Of a stretch of DNA of 64,000 bases, positions 1 through 10,609 are shown one piece after another. The DNA lies in assembly GCA_013146195.2 (NCBI GenBank), contig CM028381.1:56603546-56667545 (forward strand). Reading direction: 5' to 3'. The notes below the pieces were generated by a model, which had not been told where the DNA came from, searched no databases, and saw only the letters and a list, made by a program, of their open reading frames with translations. Position numbers and translations under genes: made by a program. This stretch comes from Codonopsis lanceolata (lineage: Eukaryota > Streptophyta > Magnoliopsida > Asterales > Campanulaceae). The stretch's first letter is position 1. Each line of letters starts with the position of its first letter.

Positions 1-2031
1 GTCCCATATACTTCTTCTGCAAGGCTCAGAAAAAGCTCAGTCTCATCAGGATGAGAAACACCAGAAGTATCCGCGCCCTATTCATCATCTACGTTGCCAT
101 TGTCCTGAAACAGCTCGATGACTTGGATCCCGATCATTCACCGCTGCCCTGTCTGATTATGAAGAAAATGCAGGAATTGCGAGAATAGCCATATGTCAAG
201 TATAGCCCTGCAACAATTATATGGCCAAGCAAGGTGACTGTCTTCTCCTTTCCCCGCATATACTAAAAAAAAAAAAGAGAGAAAAAAGAGAGAAGCCCGC
301 TCGAGCCCGAAAGTATACCCCTTTAAGACTCATTTAAATGACGTGTCGTTACCCATTAGGTCGGTATAGCTTTGCTTTGTGCGTGTGTTTTGAGTCTGCA
401 CGTGTTTTATTTCATTTTACATCATATAAAATTAGACTGCATTGTAAATATTTGTACAGGTTTTCACAAAACAAAAAAAAAAAACAAAAAAAAAACAAAA
501 AAAAAAACAAAAAAAAAAAACAATGAAAAACAAAAAAAAAAAATCGGGAAAGGGGAAGATGTATGTACAAGAAGAGAAAGTTTTTCAGGTACATGCAACA
601 AGGAAAATGCGGCGGCAGAAGAAGAAATTTTCGACTGAAGCTAGAAAATGGAGCAAAAAGAAAACAACAGCAAAGAAAAGATGACATCAGCTGATACCAA
701 AAGATGCTACAAAGAAGAAAAAAAGAAAGCTTCTGGCCAAGGTTAGAAGGAGCAACAAGAACAAATGCGGCAGCATCAAGAAAATTTTCCAGCTAAAGCC
801 GAAAACAAAGTGAGGCAAGGAAAAGACTTTCAGCAAATAAGGCGGAACGATGATAAAAAGAAAAAATCCACAGATCAAAAAAAAAAAAAAAATCAAAAAA
901 GAAAAAAAAAGAGCAAGCAAAGAATAAAATCCCCCAGCCGAACTACGTTTGGTCCGATTCATGAAAAAGGATACGTGGCGACCTACATCGCAGGTCCGAC
1001 CATCACAATCATAAAACAAAAAAAAAATTCCCCAGCGAAGAGTGGCAGAAATGTCAGAACCAGCCGAATCTGCGGCAGCCACCCGGACGCAAAAAGGTAA
1101 GTCAGGTATAGTATTCCTACCTTGACTCCAGAATAATTCCTTTTTAAAAAAATTTTGAAAAAAAAGTGGTTTTATTTTCAAATAAAAGAAAAACTCTTTT
1201 TCAAATTGAGTTTTGATTTCAAAAAAAAAAAAAAAAAAAAACACAAAAAAGAGGAATATTTCAAAAAACACAAAAAAAGATGAATATTTCAAAAAAAAAA
1301 AAAAAAAAGAGGAATATTTCAAAAACACAAAAAAGAGGAATAAAGAAAAAACAAAAAAAAATGGAAGGAAAAAGAATGTTTTCCACTGCACAATTTTCGG
1401 AAATACTTGAAGAATGATCAATTCGTCGTGTTCGGCGACGGATCTTTAGTCAAGCACAATTTTCTGATATCTGAAGATTTTCGAGTTATGTCTGGAAACA
1501 AGACAGCGATCAAGGCCCAGACATACCTAGAAAGTTTTCTTAACACATTTCAATGCCAAGGTATTGACCGGTTGAAATTGTGGTAACAGATTTGAAATGC
1601 TCGACAACGGATCTTTAGTCAAACACAATTTTCTGATATTTGAAAGTTTTCGGATTATGTCTGGAAACAAGACAGCGATCAAGGCCCAGACATAATTAGA
1701 AATTTTTTCTTAACACGTTTCAACTAGTTGAAAGGTGGTAACAGAAAAACATTCAAATCTTCATACCGTATTTGACAACGGTTTCGGACCGGAAGAATAC
1801 GGCTTTTACGAAAGCACAAAAATCTTTTTCCATTATAGTTTAAGGTTTTGGCCTGAACTACGCTTGGTCTGATTCCTTGAAAAAGGATACGTAGGTAGCC
1901 TATATCAGTAGGTCCGACCATTGCAACATAAAAATATTTTCTTGTCCCGAATTTGGGAGTCTATCTTATCAACGATGTTCGTTTACTTGGTAAGCTCTCG
2001 GGTTACCCAGTAAACTCCATCGCTGAGGGGC
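1..2031 (+). mobile_element. Internal 3' region of a decayed Tat/Ogre-like Ty3/gypsy element
   Basis: No intact coding frame is present. The stretch is A-rich on the plus strand, with many A-runs broken by single C or G. A block of about 65 bp (roughly 940-1,010) with the core GGATACGTGGCGACCTACAT recurs at about 1,858-1,925, each time ending in GGTCCGACCAT. As I recall, an ACTACGTTTG...GGATACGTAGGC motif is typical of the untranslated region between pol and the 3' LTR of plant Tat/Ogre elements. The position directly before a polypurine-like GCTGAGGGG (2,022-2,030) and an LTR supports this. Lysine-rich open frames here are A-run translations, not genes. Confidence 0.5.
1436..1773 (+). repeat. 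Tandem repeat, period about 169 bp, two copies plus a partial third
   Basis: The string GATCTTTAGTCAAGCACAAT at 1,441 recurs with one change at 1,610, followed in both copies by TTTTCTGATAT, a GTTATGTCTGGAAACAAGAC-like stretch (second copy ATTATG) and GATCAAGGCCCAGACAT. A decayed third start (GACAACGGTTTCGGACC) follows near 1,778. The array lies in the untranslated part of the element just upstream of its 3' LTR. Confidence 0.75.
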
Positions 2032-3370
2032 TCAGAGACACCCCAAATTGCACTCTATTTTATATTGTCCAATAAATATTGCAAAATGGACTACTAATTA
2101 TTTCTTGTATGTTTCAGGAGCAAAGGTACAAAAAATAAAGAAAATGAAAAAGCAATAGAAACAAAAGAAACAAAAAAAGAAACAAAAAACAAAAGAAAAT
2201 CGAAAAGCAAAAGAAAAAAAGAGAAAACAAAAAGAAACGAAAAAATAAAAAAAAAAGAATGGGGCCGCCGGTTGCCCGCCACTTTACTTGCCCCCTAATT
2301 AATTTCCCATATATATACTCCTCATTCCCAGCGCAAGGAGGACTCTCTCTCATTCCCTCATTTTAAGCGCCCCCGCCCAGCTCTCTCTCTCTCTCTCTTC
2401 AAGAACTGCCCACTCTCTCTCTCAAGCGACCCACTCTCCAGCCTCACTCTCTCAATCCTCTTACCCACAATCTCTCTCTCTCCTAAAACCCACTTCCCTT
2501 CGCCCAAACTCTCATAATCTCTCACCCTCACAAACCCACTCGCACATATACTCCCTCGGTCCCACTCACTCACACACACTTATAAATAAACTCCCCACCA
2601 CCCTCACCAGTGTCGCACACACATATAACTCGCACACTCACACACACACAAATATATAAAAACGCACACACAAAAACACACATCCTGCCGTTACGCTGCC
2701 CGATTTCAAAGGCCAAAACCGATCCAAATAAAGCTGTCACTCTGCCCGAGTTGACAAGCCCAAGCCTCAAAACATCAATCAAATCAAGCATCAATCCAGT
2801 TCAAATCCAGTTCAATTCAGCTCAATTCAAAACAAAAAAAGACTCCTCTCCGCAGAGACGGAAGCGAGCACACCACCGCTCTAAAAGGTAATACCTTTAA
2901 GGGCGTATTTTTATTTCATTTGTATTTTTTCTTTTATTTTCAAAAAGTTGTATTTTAAATCCGGCACAATGTAGCCAATATAAGCCGTTGTGCTGCCCGG
3001 ATTAGATTAGGAAAAATTATGTAAAAGAGCCATTATTATGGCCAAATATTCTTAAATGTGTTTGTAATTATTGGAAGGAGTCGGCTGCGAGTCCGTAAAT
3101 AATGTAGCCACGAATGTATCTGTTTAATTTTCCCTTGTCAAAATAAGACCTTATTTATTTGCTAGATTAATATAACAATGAGCATATTTCAGCCAAAAAC
3201 GCTTTGAGACCGAAAGGGCGAGTTGGGTGCCTAGCACCTTCCCAACTCGTAACTTAGCCCCCGAACCCGTTTTCTAAAATCTCTGGTTTTCTCTTCTGGT
3301 TTTCCTTTATTTTTGCCTTAAAATAAAGGTGGCGACTCTAAAACTTTCAGATCCGGTGGGGCCACGCAAC
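2032..3370 (+). mobile_element. LTR of a Tat/Ogre-like element (probable 3' LTR)
   Basis: The left end reads TCAGAGACACCCCAAATTG, a decayed form of the TGTAGACACCCCAATTTCG that begins the related minus-strand solo LTR at 13,458. It is preceded by a purine-rich GCTGAGGGG. The segment 3,203-3,270 (GAGACCGAAAGGGCGAGTTG and following) is nearly the reverse complement of 12,213-12,277. The stretch ends with AAATAAAGGTGGCGACTCTA, a sequence common near LTR ends of this lineage. A CT-rich microsatellite-like stretch occupies 2,340-2,560. The exact right end is unclear; GGTGGGGCCACGCAACA at about 3,355-3,371 is my best guess. Confidence 0.6.
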
Positions 3371-3380
3371 ATTCCCTCTT

Positions 3381-3863
3381 TGCACTTTCTGTTCTCCCTA
3401 AAAAGGGAGATCACGGGAATGGAGGTGATGTATTCCCATATCTGGTATCCCAAATAAGGGATAACTTGATGCGCGGAAACCCATAGCTCCCATAGCGATC
3501 GATTGGGCCATAAGGCCATTTTAATAAATCCATAAGTGGGGGCGTCGCAATATCTTTTCTTGCACTTCTCTATTATCCCCGAGAAAAAAGGGAGAATGAG
3601 AATGGAAAGGTAATGCATTCCCATATCACGTTATCCACGAAATAAGGGATAACGACATGAGAAACCTTTAGTTCCCATTTTGGATACAAAATCCACTCAG
3701 GCAACAGAGGCACATTCCAACGTGCTAATATAGACACTCCTCTCGCACTTTGGATTTCGTCTTCCCTAAACAAGGGAGGGTGGAGCGAGAGCGTGGTGTC
3801 CCGCATCCGCGCACGCCGCACCCCAAACAGGCGCGGGCGCGGTCGCACCAGGAACCTCACAAT
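3381..3863 (+). repeat. Degenerate tandem repeat, period about 180-183 bp
   Basis: Units begin at TGCACTTTCTGTTCTCCCTA (3,381), TGCACTTCTCTATTATCCCC (3,561) and CGCACTTTGGATTTCGTCTT (about 3,744). Units 1 and 2 share AAGGGAGA, GAATGGA, GCATTCCCATATC-like and AAATAAGGGATAAC blocks in the same order. The third unit is cut off where the next LTR fragment begins. Open frames in it are not conserved between units, so I do not read it as coding. Confidence 0.65.
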
Positions 3864-6835
3864 TATGACGACCTGACCCTGACCCCGAAGAGGAATCACG
3901 AGTCAGACCGTCGAAATAGGACTACAATTCATGCAAGGACTCAATAATCAAAACTGACGTGACGCAACATTGTACATGCAACGCAACTCGGCACCAAAAG
4001 GCCGGAATAATTTAAAACTTTTAAAACATGATATAACTGTTTAATACAAGTAACCCAAATCGTCGGCAACTTACAATCGGAACCCAAACTAAATAGTTAA
4101 AGCTAGTTACCACACCTTGACGGCTAAACACACCAGAGGAACAACATAAGTGAAATAAGAGCTAATGGGATGCTCGGCGGAAGACTATACTAAGTGAACC
4201 AACTGGGTAATATACAAGGTTTGGCGTATGCAACCGACACTCAAAAATATAACAAGTATTTAAACTACAAGAAGTTAAGCCATAACAAAGTACAAAGTTC
4301 ACTTTCCCCAAGCTAAGTCTAAGTGACTTGCTTTAAGCGCAGTGTCCTTGCCAAAAGAGAACAAAATAAGGACCCTCTATGCAACCTTCTCAAAAGCGAT
4401 CTCGTGCAAAGCTCGACCAAGACACCTTAACGGGAACTTCCCAGGCTGCTCGAATCTAAGGAAAACAAAATAAAATGGGGGTAAGTCATAAAGACTTGTA
4501 AGCTACTGATATGCATGTCATGGCATAATGCAAGGTATACATGGCAAGATATCATAGTTAATATCAAGGCATAATCAATATCATCTTCATATAAGCACAT
4601 AGTACACATATCCGGGATGCACGTTGGTTTCACATAAGTGCTCAAAGGTAAATCACATAGAAGTAGGATATGATACATAACCGGTGCCGCTGCGTAGCTC
4701 CTGCAATATTATACAGTGTTAACTTTGTTTCGTAACTACAATGCTCGTATGGGATACATCGATGTACTTAGGACACCCCTTAGCCAAATTAGCATAATAC
4801 ACTACGATCTATTGATACGTCAAATGCTACTTCCTCATTGTGGCCAACGGTGGAGGGTGTGTGATAAAATATAGTATGGCGATCCATCGCTACCACGAGT
4901 CCCATAACTCGTGACTATGATGCATCGTCCCACCATCGACTCAACCAAATATGCCAATTAGACTCAAATACAATGTCAAGTAGATGTTTACTCTTCATTA
5001 TAAACCAAATAGGGATCAAGCTCGACAATAGTGAACTCGTCCAAGTTAAGTAGGTATGTCACTCTACAATATGTTCATGATTATGCATTTTATTGCTATA
5101 ATCACATAGATCACAATAGGAGCTCAAATTAGTCTTGAAAGCATACATTTCAAGCATGAATAACAATCCAAAACAGGATCTCAAAAGCTAGTATACTAGT
5201 CAAACAAACTCTAAGCGTCGTCGTAGGGATTGAATATGTAGCCACTATCGTTCAATGGCTCCCTAAACTCGACTCTGTTGAGTCATTGTTAAACTTTCAA
5301 CCAAATAGAGATTGAATGCTATATACATTTCAAAGCTCTCTTCTATATTCTTGATTCCATTAGAGCTAGATTACCAATTCATTCATAACCTTAGCCTAAC
5401 AAGATCATAATTCCACAATTGGTGAAATCCTAAGTTGGTCACCTCATTGAAGTTTTTAAATACAACAAGTCCATGAACATTAGTTGTTCCAAATCAAGTA
5501 TTAAACACAATTAATACTAAACACAAGACCAAAACAATAAGTATATGTGGCTGCCCAAAATTCTACAAATTTTTAAGAAGCATAAAATCAAGTTATAAAC
5601 ATGGTAGATGTCTTCTCTAACATGGTTTCAACAACAATCATGAAGGAAACATGCAAGATAAATTAACATACAAAATAGGGGATTGGAAGCTTACCTTTAA
5701 CCTAAGATCAAGTGAATGAAAGGGAAAACAAATCAAGCCAAGAGCTTTGATTTGGTAGTCTAAACTCTCCGATCGAGTGGCCAGATCTCCGGGAACCTTG
5801 CACGCACACTAAACCCACCTTGAGTCTCCCTCACAAGCTCTAGACCCAGCAAGAACGTAAATGAAATTAATGGAAATGGCTGGTTGAATGGTTTACTTCA
5901 AGTTGTTGAAGTCACAAAGTCTAAATCCAAGTGAAGAGTAAGTTGGACTCTCACTAGTTCAACTAAATGAGGACCTAAGGCTAAAATCATTCATTGACTG
6001 GCTAGGGACTCACAAGGATCCCACTAATTGTTTTGGAACTGAATTGGCCGATCTTGAGTAAGGGTTCAAGAGTAAACAACCCAAGAAATAAAAAAAATCC
6101 CGTAGGCTAAAAAATTGGATGGCGCGATCGCGCCTCCTGGACCATGCGATCGCTTTGGTCTGTTTTCCAGAATTGGTGAGCTATTGGAATTGACGCGAGC
6201 CAATTCCCAAAAATGATGTAAGCGCATGGCCCAGAAGAGAAAAAAAGTTCAAAACAAGGTCTAAATGGTACCTAACACAACCCCAAACATCCTAGGATGT
6301 TTCCCAACTCAAAACACATCGGAAACATGTTTGAACAACATCTGAAACAAGTAATATCGAGGGTCGAAACACGCAACGAATCTCAAACGATTCAAACACG
6401 AATCAAACTAAGATGAGATAAACTTGAACAAGGTTTCTACAAACATGGAAAGAATCAGTACTCTTGGTCTGGAACTCATACAAAATACTTTTCAAGTCTC
6501 AAAGACAAGTCTCCAATATACAAGCATTATAAGTTCCCAAAAGATCAAACGAAACATTAAGGGTTTCAAACTCAAGGTTAAGCACCCAATGGCCAACTTA
6601 AAGACCAAGAAACATAAATCAAGGATACTAAGACTCTTATAGACTTAGTTGACTCAAGAATGCTAAGGTAAGACTCCAAGCAATCAAGACAACAACATAC
6701 AAAACATAGAAGACTTGCAAGGAAACTATGGACTTGATCAACCAATATAAACAAGTTAAGCATAATATTAGCATATTGAACATACAATGCACTCTCTAGC
6801 ATGATAAGCATATATAGATGTCATGTTAAACAAGT
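3864..6835 (-). mobile_element. LTR fragment on the minus strand, same family as the solo LTR at 6,970
   Basis: Read on the minus strand, this stretch ends in ...GGGGTCAGGGTCAGGTCGTCATA. It is related along its length to the solo LTR at 6,970-9,673 and to the fragment at 58,885-59,930. Shared blocks include the ATGATGCATCGTCCC region (about 4,918), CGCTGCGTAGCTCCTGCAAT (about 4,688-4,707, reverse of the GGAGCTACGAAGCGGCC block) and GCAACGCAACTCGGC near 3,979. No gene-like frame is present. The right boundary is approximate: only ACTTGTTTAACATGA is recognisably shared near 6,822-6,836. No matching target-site duplication was found, so it is probably truncated or rearranged. Confidence 0.6.
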
Positions 6836-9800
6836 GAGGGTTCGGGTCTTCATATTTATGGCCATAAATGCGGGTTGACCGCGTAACTACCAGAGTGATG
6901 GATTAAATCTCGTGCATGGATGTTACCTTCTTGTGTGTGCCCGGATGTACTACTCACTAGTTCGGATAGTGTAACACCCCAGATTCTTGCATAAGCATTG
7001 TGTGCTTGCCTTGTGAGAACCCAAAACCTACTTGTATAACTTATCCTCTATACTTGTTTAACATGATTAGAAGGTGTATTTAATATGCTAGTAGTATCCC
7101 TAACATGTTTGATTTAATTGCATTCCTTGATCGAGCCCTAATTGTCATATCGAACGCATATTGCCTTGTATGCTTTAGTTTGGCTTGTTCTTGCTCGGGC
7201 TTTGATCTTTTAGACTTAGCCAAGACCTTGAGAGACTTTTATCATTTTTTTAAGACCCTTGGTACTCATTCCATTGCTTCTTTGAGTTGTTTATGCCTTA
7301 TACGCGTTATACGTGCAAATCTGGACCTGTTTGACCTAACGTATGGCCTGAGGAATCGTTCCACCATGCCAACCGAACATTTTGGGCATTTTTCGGCCCC
7401 AAGAACCGAACATTATGAAGGAGGTTCGGCCTCCACAACCGAACAAAGACGATTTCCGAAAAAATGAGGATTTTCTGCATCGACGGTCGATTACGATCGT
7501 ACCCTTACTAAACCCCTATCCAAAACTCTTTCTAAACCCCACCTAAACCTCCCTAACCCTCATTACTTATACCCTAACATCATTAACATATTTTAAGAGT
7601 GGATTAGTGAGTGATTTAGTTGGATTATTAAGCCAAAATCAGATTAAAAGGGACCACATTGTTGTGACACTTGTCCCACTAGACATTTGACTTCACTAAC
7701 ACCACGATTCAACCTTGGGACTCGTCATTTGCTGAAAGCTTTTTCAAAAACGTGAGAGAGGGAGTTCTTGAGGGTTCCCATGGCTTCTTGATGCTTTCCT
7801 CTTGGCCGTCCTTCATTCCTTCTTCCATTGCTCAAGCCCTAGCTATAGGATCGAAGAGCTCGACAAGTAGATTACTTCCAACCGATTACTTTCTCGTTTT
7901 TCTTTCTTGATTGGGGTTTCAAGGTAAGTTACTTCTTTTCTTCTTTGTTTTAAGTTCTCATTGACCCTAAGGAAACAAAGCTTATGATGTATGAGGTCAA
8001 TGAGGACACATGAATGCTTCACATGCCTTCATCTTGTGTTTTGAAAGTATGAGCTTGTTAGAAGCATGTATAGGAGGATTTTATGCCTAGTAAAGTTTGT
8101 AATACTCTTTCATCTTGTCTATTTGAGATTATGAACATGTTAGATACATTCATGTTATGAGTTGCTTGAAGTGGAGCTATATGAGAATGCCCTAATTATA
8201 GCCTATATGATGTGTTGGTACGTTGTTATGTAATTTATCCTCAAAATTGGACTCTATGATAAATGTGGAATATATTGTGATGCCTTGGTGAATTTATAAC
8301 CTAATTGAACTTAGAAATGACCTAGGTTGGGTTATGAAGCACATAGCTTCAATTTCTCCAAAATTGGGAATTTATGAAGTGACTCAGACTTCAGCAGTCG
8401 ACTCTAGGGAAGATTTGAGCATGTTGAACACTAGTTTCGATCCCTACGAAGTTTGGACACCGTTTGATTGGGTTTACTCAAATAAAAGCTTAGCCTAATT
8501 GTTACAAACAAGTTGTTATGAATGATTGGTTTTGAGCAATTAATTGCCTTGACGTGATTTTGTAGAGAATAATAACCTACTTGGTCGGATGAGTTCGCTC
8601 TTGTCGAATTCGATCCTTAATTGTTTATGACGAGTAAATATCTACTTGTGCATCACATTGAGTCCAGCTGGCATTATTTGGTTTGTTTATCACGTCAGGG
8701 TGGGACGATGCACCGCCTTCACGAATTGTGAGATTCGTGCTCGCTATGGATCGCCGCACCTGGGACCTCACACACACCTCCACTGTGGGCCGCAGTGGGG
8801 AAGTAGCCCATTTGCCGTAACAATACGTGCGCCATTGGCTTGCTATTTACACCGAGTAGGTTCTCGGTATGAGTCGATGAATTCACAAAACATCGATGGC
8901 ACGAACCAGTAACAAAGTTTATTGCAGGAGCTACGAAGCGGCCGTGACTATATCATATCCTACTTGTATGATTTATTTTTCGCACTTACGTGAATAATGT
9001 GCTAAGTGCTATATGATGATCATGAACCATAATTGTGATAAATGCCATGCTATGACATGAACATGCATTTTTGGTAACTTACTAAGTCTTTATGACTTAC
9101 CCTATTTGTTTGTTTTGTTTTCCTTAGATCCGAGCCAAGGAGACGGTTCACGCTAGATTCGCCATACCCGCGTTTCGTTGCTTGCGTGCTAGAAGGTTGT
9201 TCTTTTTGTATTTGTAGCTAGTCTTTTGTTTTGGCAAGGACGTTGGGAAGCAAGTCACTTAGACTTGTCTTTGGGTTGTTGTTGTGGTATAACTTGAATA
9301 CTTAAGACTTATAATCTTTTGTGTGCCGACTTATATGTCGAGCTTGTTTATATAGTATTGGTTCACTACTGTTTCTTCCGCTTAACACTCTTTTATGATA
9401 TTGTTGTTGTTGTTGTCTCCGGCATGTTGTGGCCGTTGAGGTTATATTATGCATGTGTTATAATTATAGGAGTAGTTGTTGGGTTCCGGCTGTAACGTCG
9501 CCGATGACTTGTTTATTTTAAGTTATTTTCCGGCCAAGTGTAGCCGAGTTGTTATTTGTATGCGTTGTTGCGCCACATGAATTTTATAATCCTACTTGCG
9601 CATGCTTGTATCTTGCTTTACTTGGACGGCACGACTTGGGATCTCGCATTGGGGTCCGGGTCGGGTCGTCACAGATAGACTTGGTCTTGCTCGATCTGAG
9701 ACCGTTGCTCTCTCTTGCCTATAAACTTCATTTCTTGATAAAGGTCCCCTAGTTGGGGAGGCATGGTTTTAACCGACCTGGATTAATCTATGCTTTCATG

Positions 9801-9887
9801 TTCAGGGATGTTCCCCTAGGTATGATAAAGAGGCTTGTGATTGGCACGTGGTTGGCTCGTGACTCGTCTTTAAGGCCGAGCACATCA
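6836..9887 (-). mobile_element. 3' LTR of the minus-strand Tat-like element, split by a nested solo LTR
   Basis: The two parts are 6,836-6,969 and 9,674-9,887. On the minus strand the LTR would begin TGATGTGCTCGGCCTTAAAG at 9,887, directly after a purine-rich tract at 9,905-9,888. The part left of the insertion contains GGCCATAAATATGAAGACCC, which includes a plausible TATA-like core. The LTR's 3' part is lost where the neighbouring LTR fragment begins. The assignment rests on position relative to the integrase and antisense ORF and on the tract; no second LTR is in the window to compare. Confidence 0.45.
6970..9673 (+). mobile_element. Complete solo LTR, 2,704 bp, with 5-bp target duplication GATAG
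   Basis: The element begins TGTAACACCCCAG and ends GGGTCGGGTCGTCACA, so it has the TG...CA termini of an LTR and imperfect inverted ends. It is flanked on both sides by GATAG (6,965-6,969 and 9,674-9,678), a 5-bp duplication as made by retroviral-type integrases. No second LTR, primer-binding site or pol sequence lies inside, so this is a solo LTR left by unequal recombination, or a non-coding derivative. It is probably Ty3/gypsy, but the superfamily is not proven. Open frames at 7,105 and 8,646 show no recognisable domain. Confidence 0.85.
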
Positions 9888-9905
9888 ATGGCCCCCTGTT
9901 TCTTT
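9888..9905 (-). other. Candidate polypurine tract
   Basis: The minus strand reads AAAGAAACAGGGGGCCAT directly before the TG start of the proposed LTR at 9,887. It is interrupted by pyrimidines, so it is a moderate match for a plus-strand priming site. Confidence 0.4.
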
Positions 9906-10609
9906 CTTATCTGACGAGTATTTATGCTCGGAGTGAGGATCATTTGTTTTATGTATGAGCATTTGTCGAGCTGATTCTGGGGAGCAGAACACTTGTGATT
10001 CTTCGTGCGAGTTATCTTTTTTCAATTTTGGGGAGCTGGCATGTTGACGACGATTGACATGATGGGTCTATGTCCGTGGGTAGATAAAAAGGCTTTGTAG
10101 GTTGATGTCGGCTAAGGGCTGCATCATGATCAACCGCATCTTTTCAAGGCTAGCATTGATGGTGGGTTTGATCCCATGCCTTTCGGTCGCCGAAAATTCG
10201 AATTTTGAAAAGATTGGGCGCTTGATTTCAGATTTGCCACTATTAAAGGGAAAACCCTAACCACTGCCCTTTTTTTTTACCATCTCTCACTTTTCAAACT
10301 CTCACTCATTGTGTGTGACGGTGCTTCAGAATCTCAAGTTTCTTCTGCAACCTGGACCGTTTCCAGCTTTTTGATTTCGACAAGCTCATCCCCGTTCAAC
10401 AACCAAGTAAGTTTCCTATTCATCACTTTATCTCGTTTTGTTAGAAAACTTTCCACATTTGTAATTTCTGGGTATGGCTTGTGTTCTTTTCTAGGTAAGT
10501 ATGCGTGAAGTTCTTAGGATTTCTTGAGTTTCATAGGGAGATCGAGGAAAAAATCTAAAACCATTGTTGTTCGAGTAACCATGGTTTTTTTCCTCTATCT
10601 CTTGTAGGA
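9906..10609 (+). promoter_or_regulatory. Leader region of the antisense transposon ORF, with candidate introns
   Basis: No coding frame is recognised. The stretch resembles a plant gene leader: AAAGGGAAAACCCTAACC (about 10,246), a T-run, CT-rich sequence, then AACCAAGTAAGTTTCC (candidate donor near 10,407), a TTTTCTAG acceptor followed at once by GTAAGT near 10,496, and CTCTTGTAG ending at 10,607, two bases before the ATG at 10,610. This suggests that the antisense ORF was expressed from a spliced transcript. Confidence 0.4.

Noticed and set aside
338..1421. Lysine-rich (plus) and Phe/Leu-rich (minus, 244 residues) open frames
   Set aside because: They are translations of A/T homopolymer runs in retrotransposon untranslated DNA; composition is extreme and there is no domain.
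1436..1773. CRISPR-like array
   Set aside because: The repeats are long (169 bp), contiguous and plant-transposon-derived; there are no short repeats with unique spacers.
2094..2891. Several open frames over CT-rich and A-rich sequence
   Set aside because: They lie inside an LTR and reflect low-complexity sequence on both strands.
3307..3899. Overlapping minus-strand frames of about 105 residues
   Set aside because: They sit on a 180-bp tandem repeat, and the frames are not kept between repeat units.
3864..6852. Intact solo LTR with target duplication
   Set aside because: Flanks (ACAAT left; TATTT right at the best candidate ends) do not match and the 5' terminus TGTAACACC is missing, so I call it a fragment.
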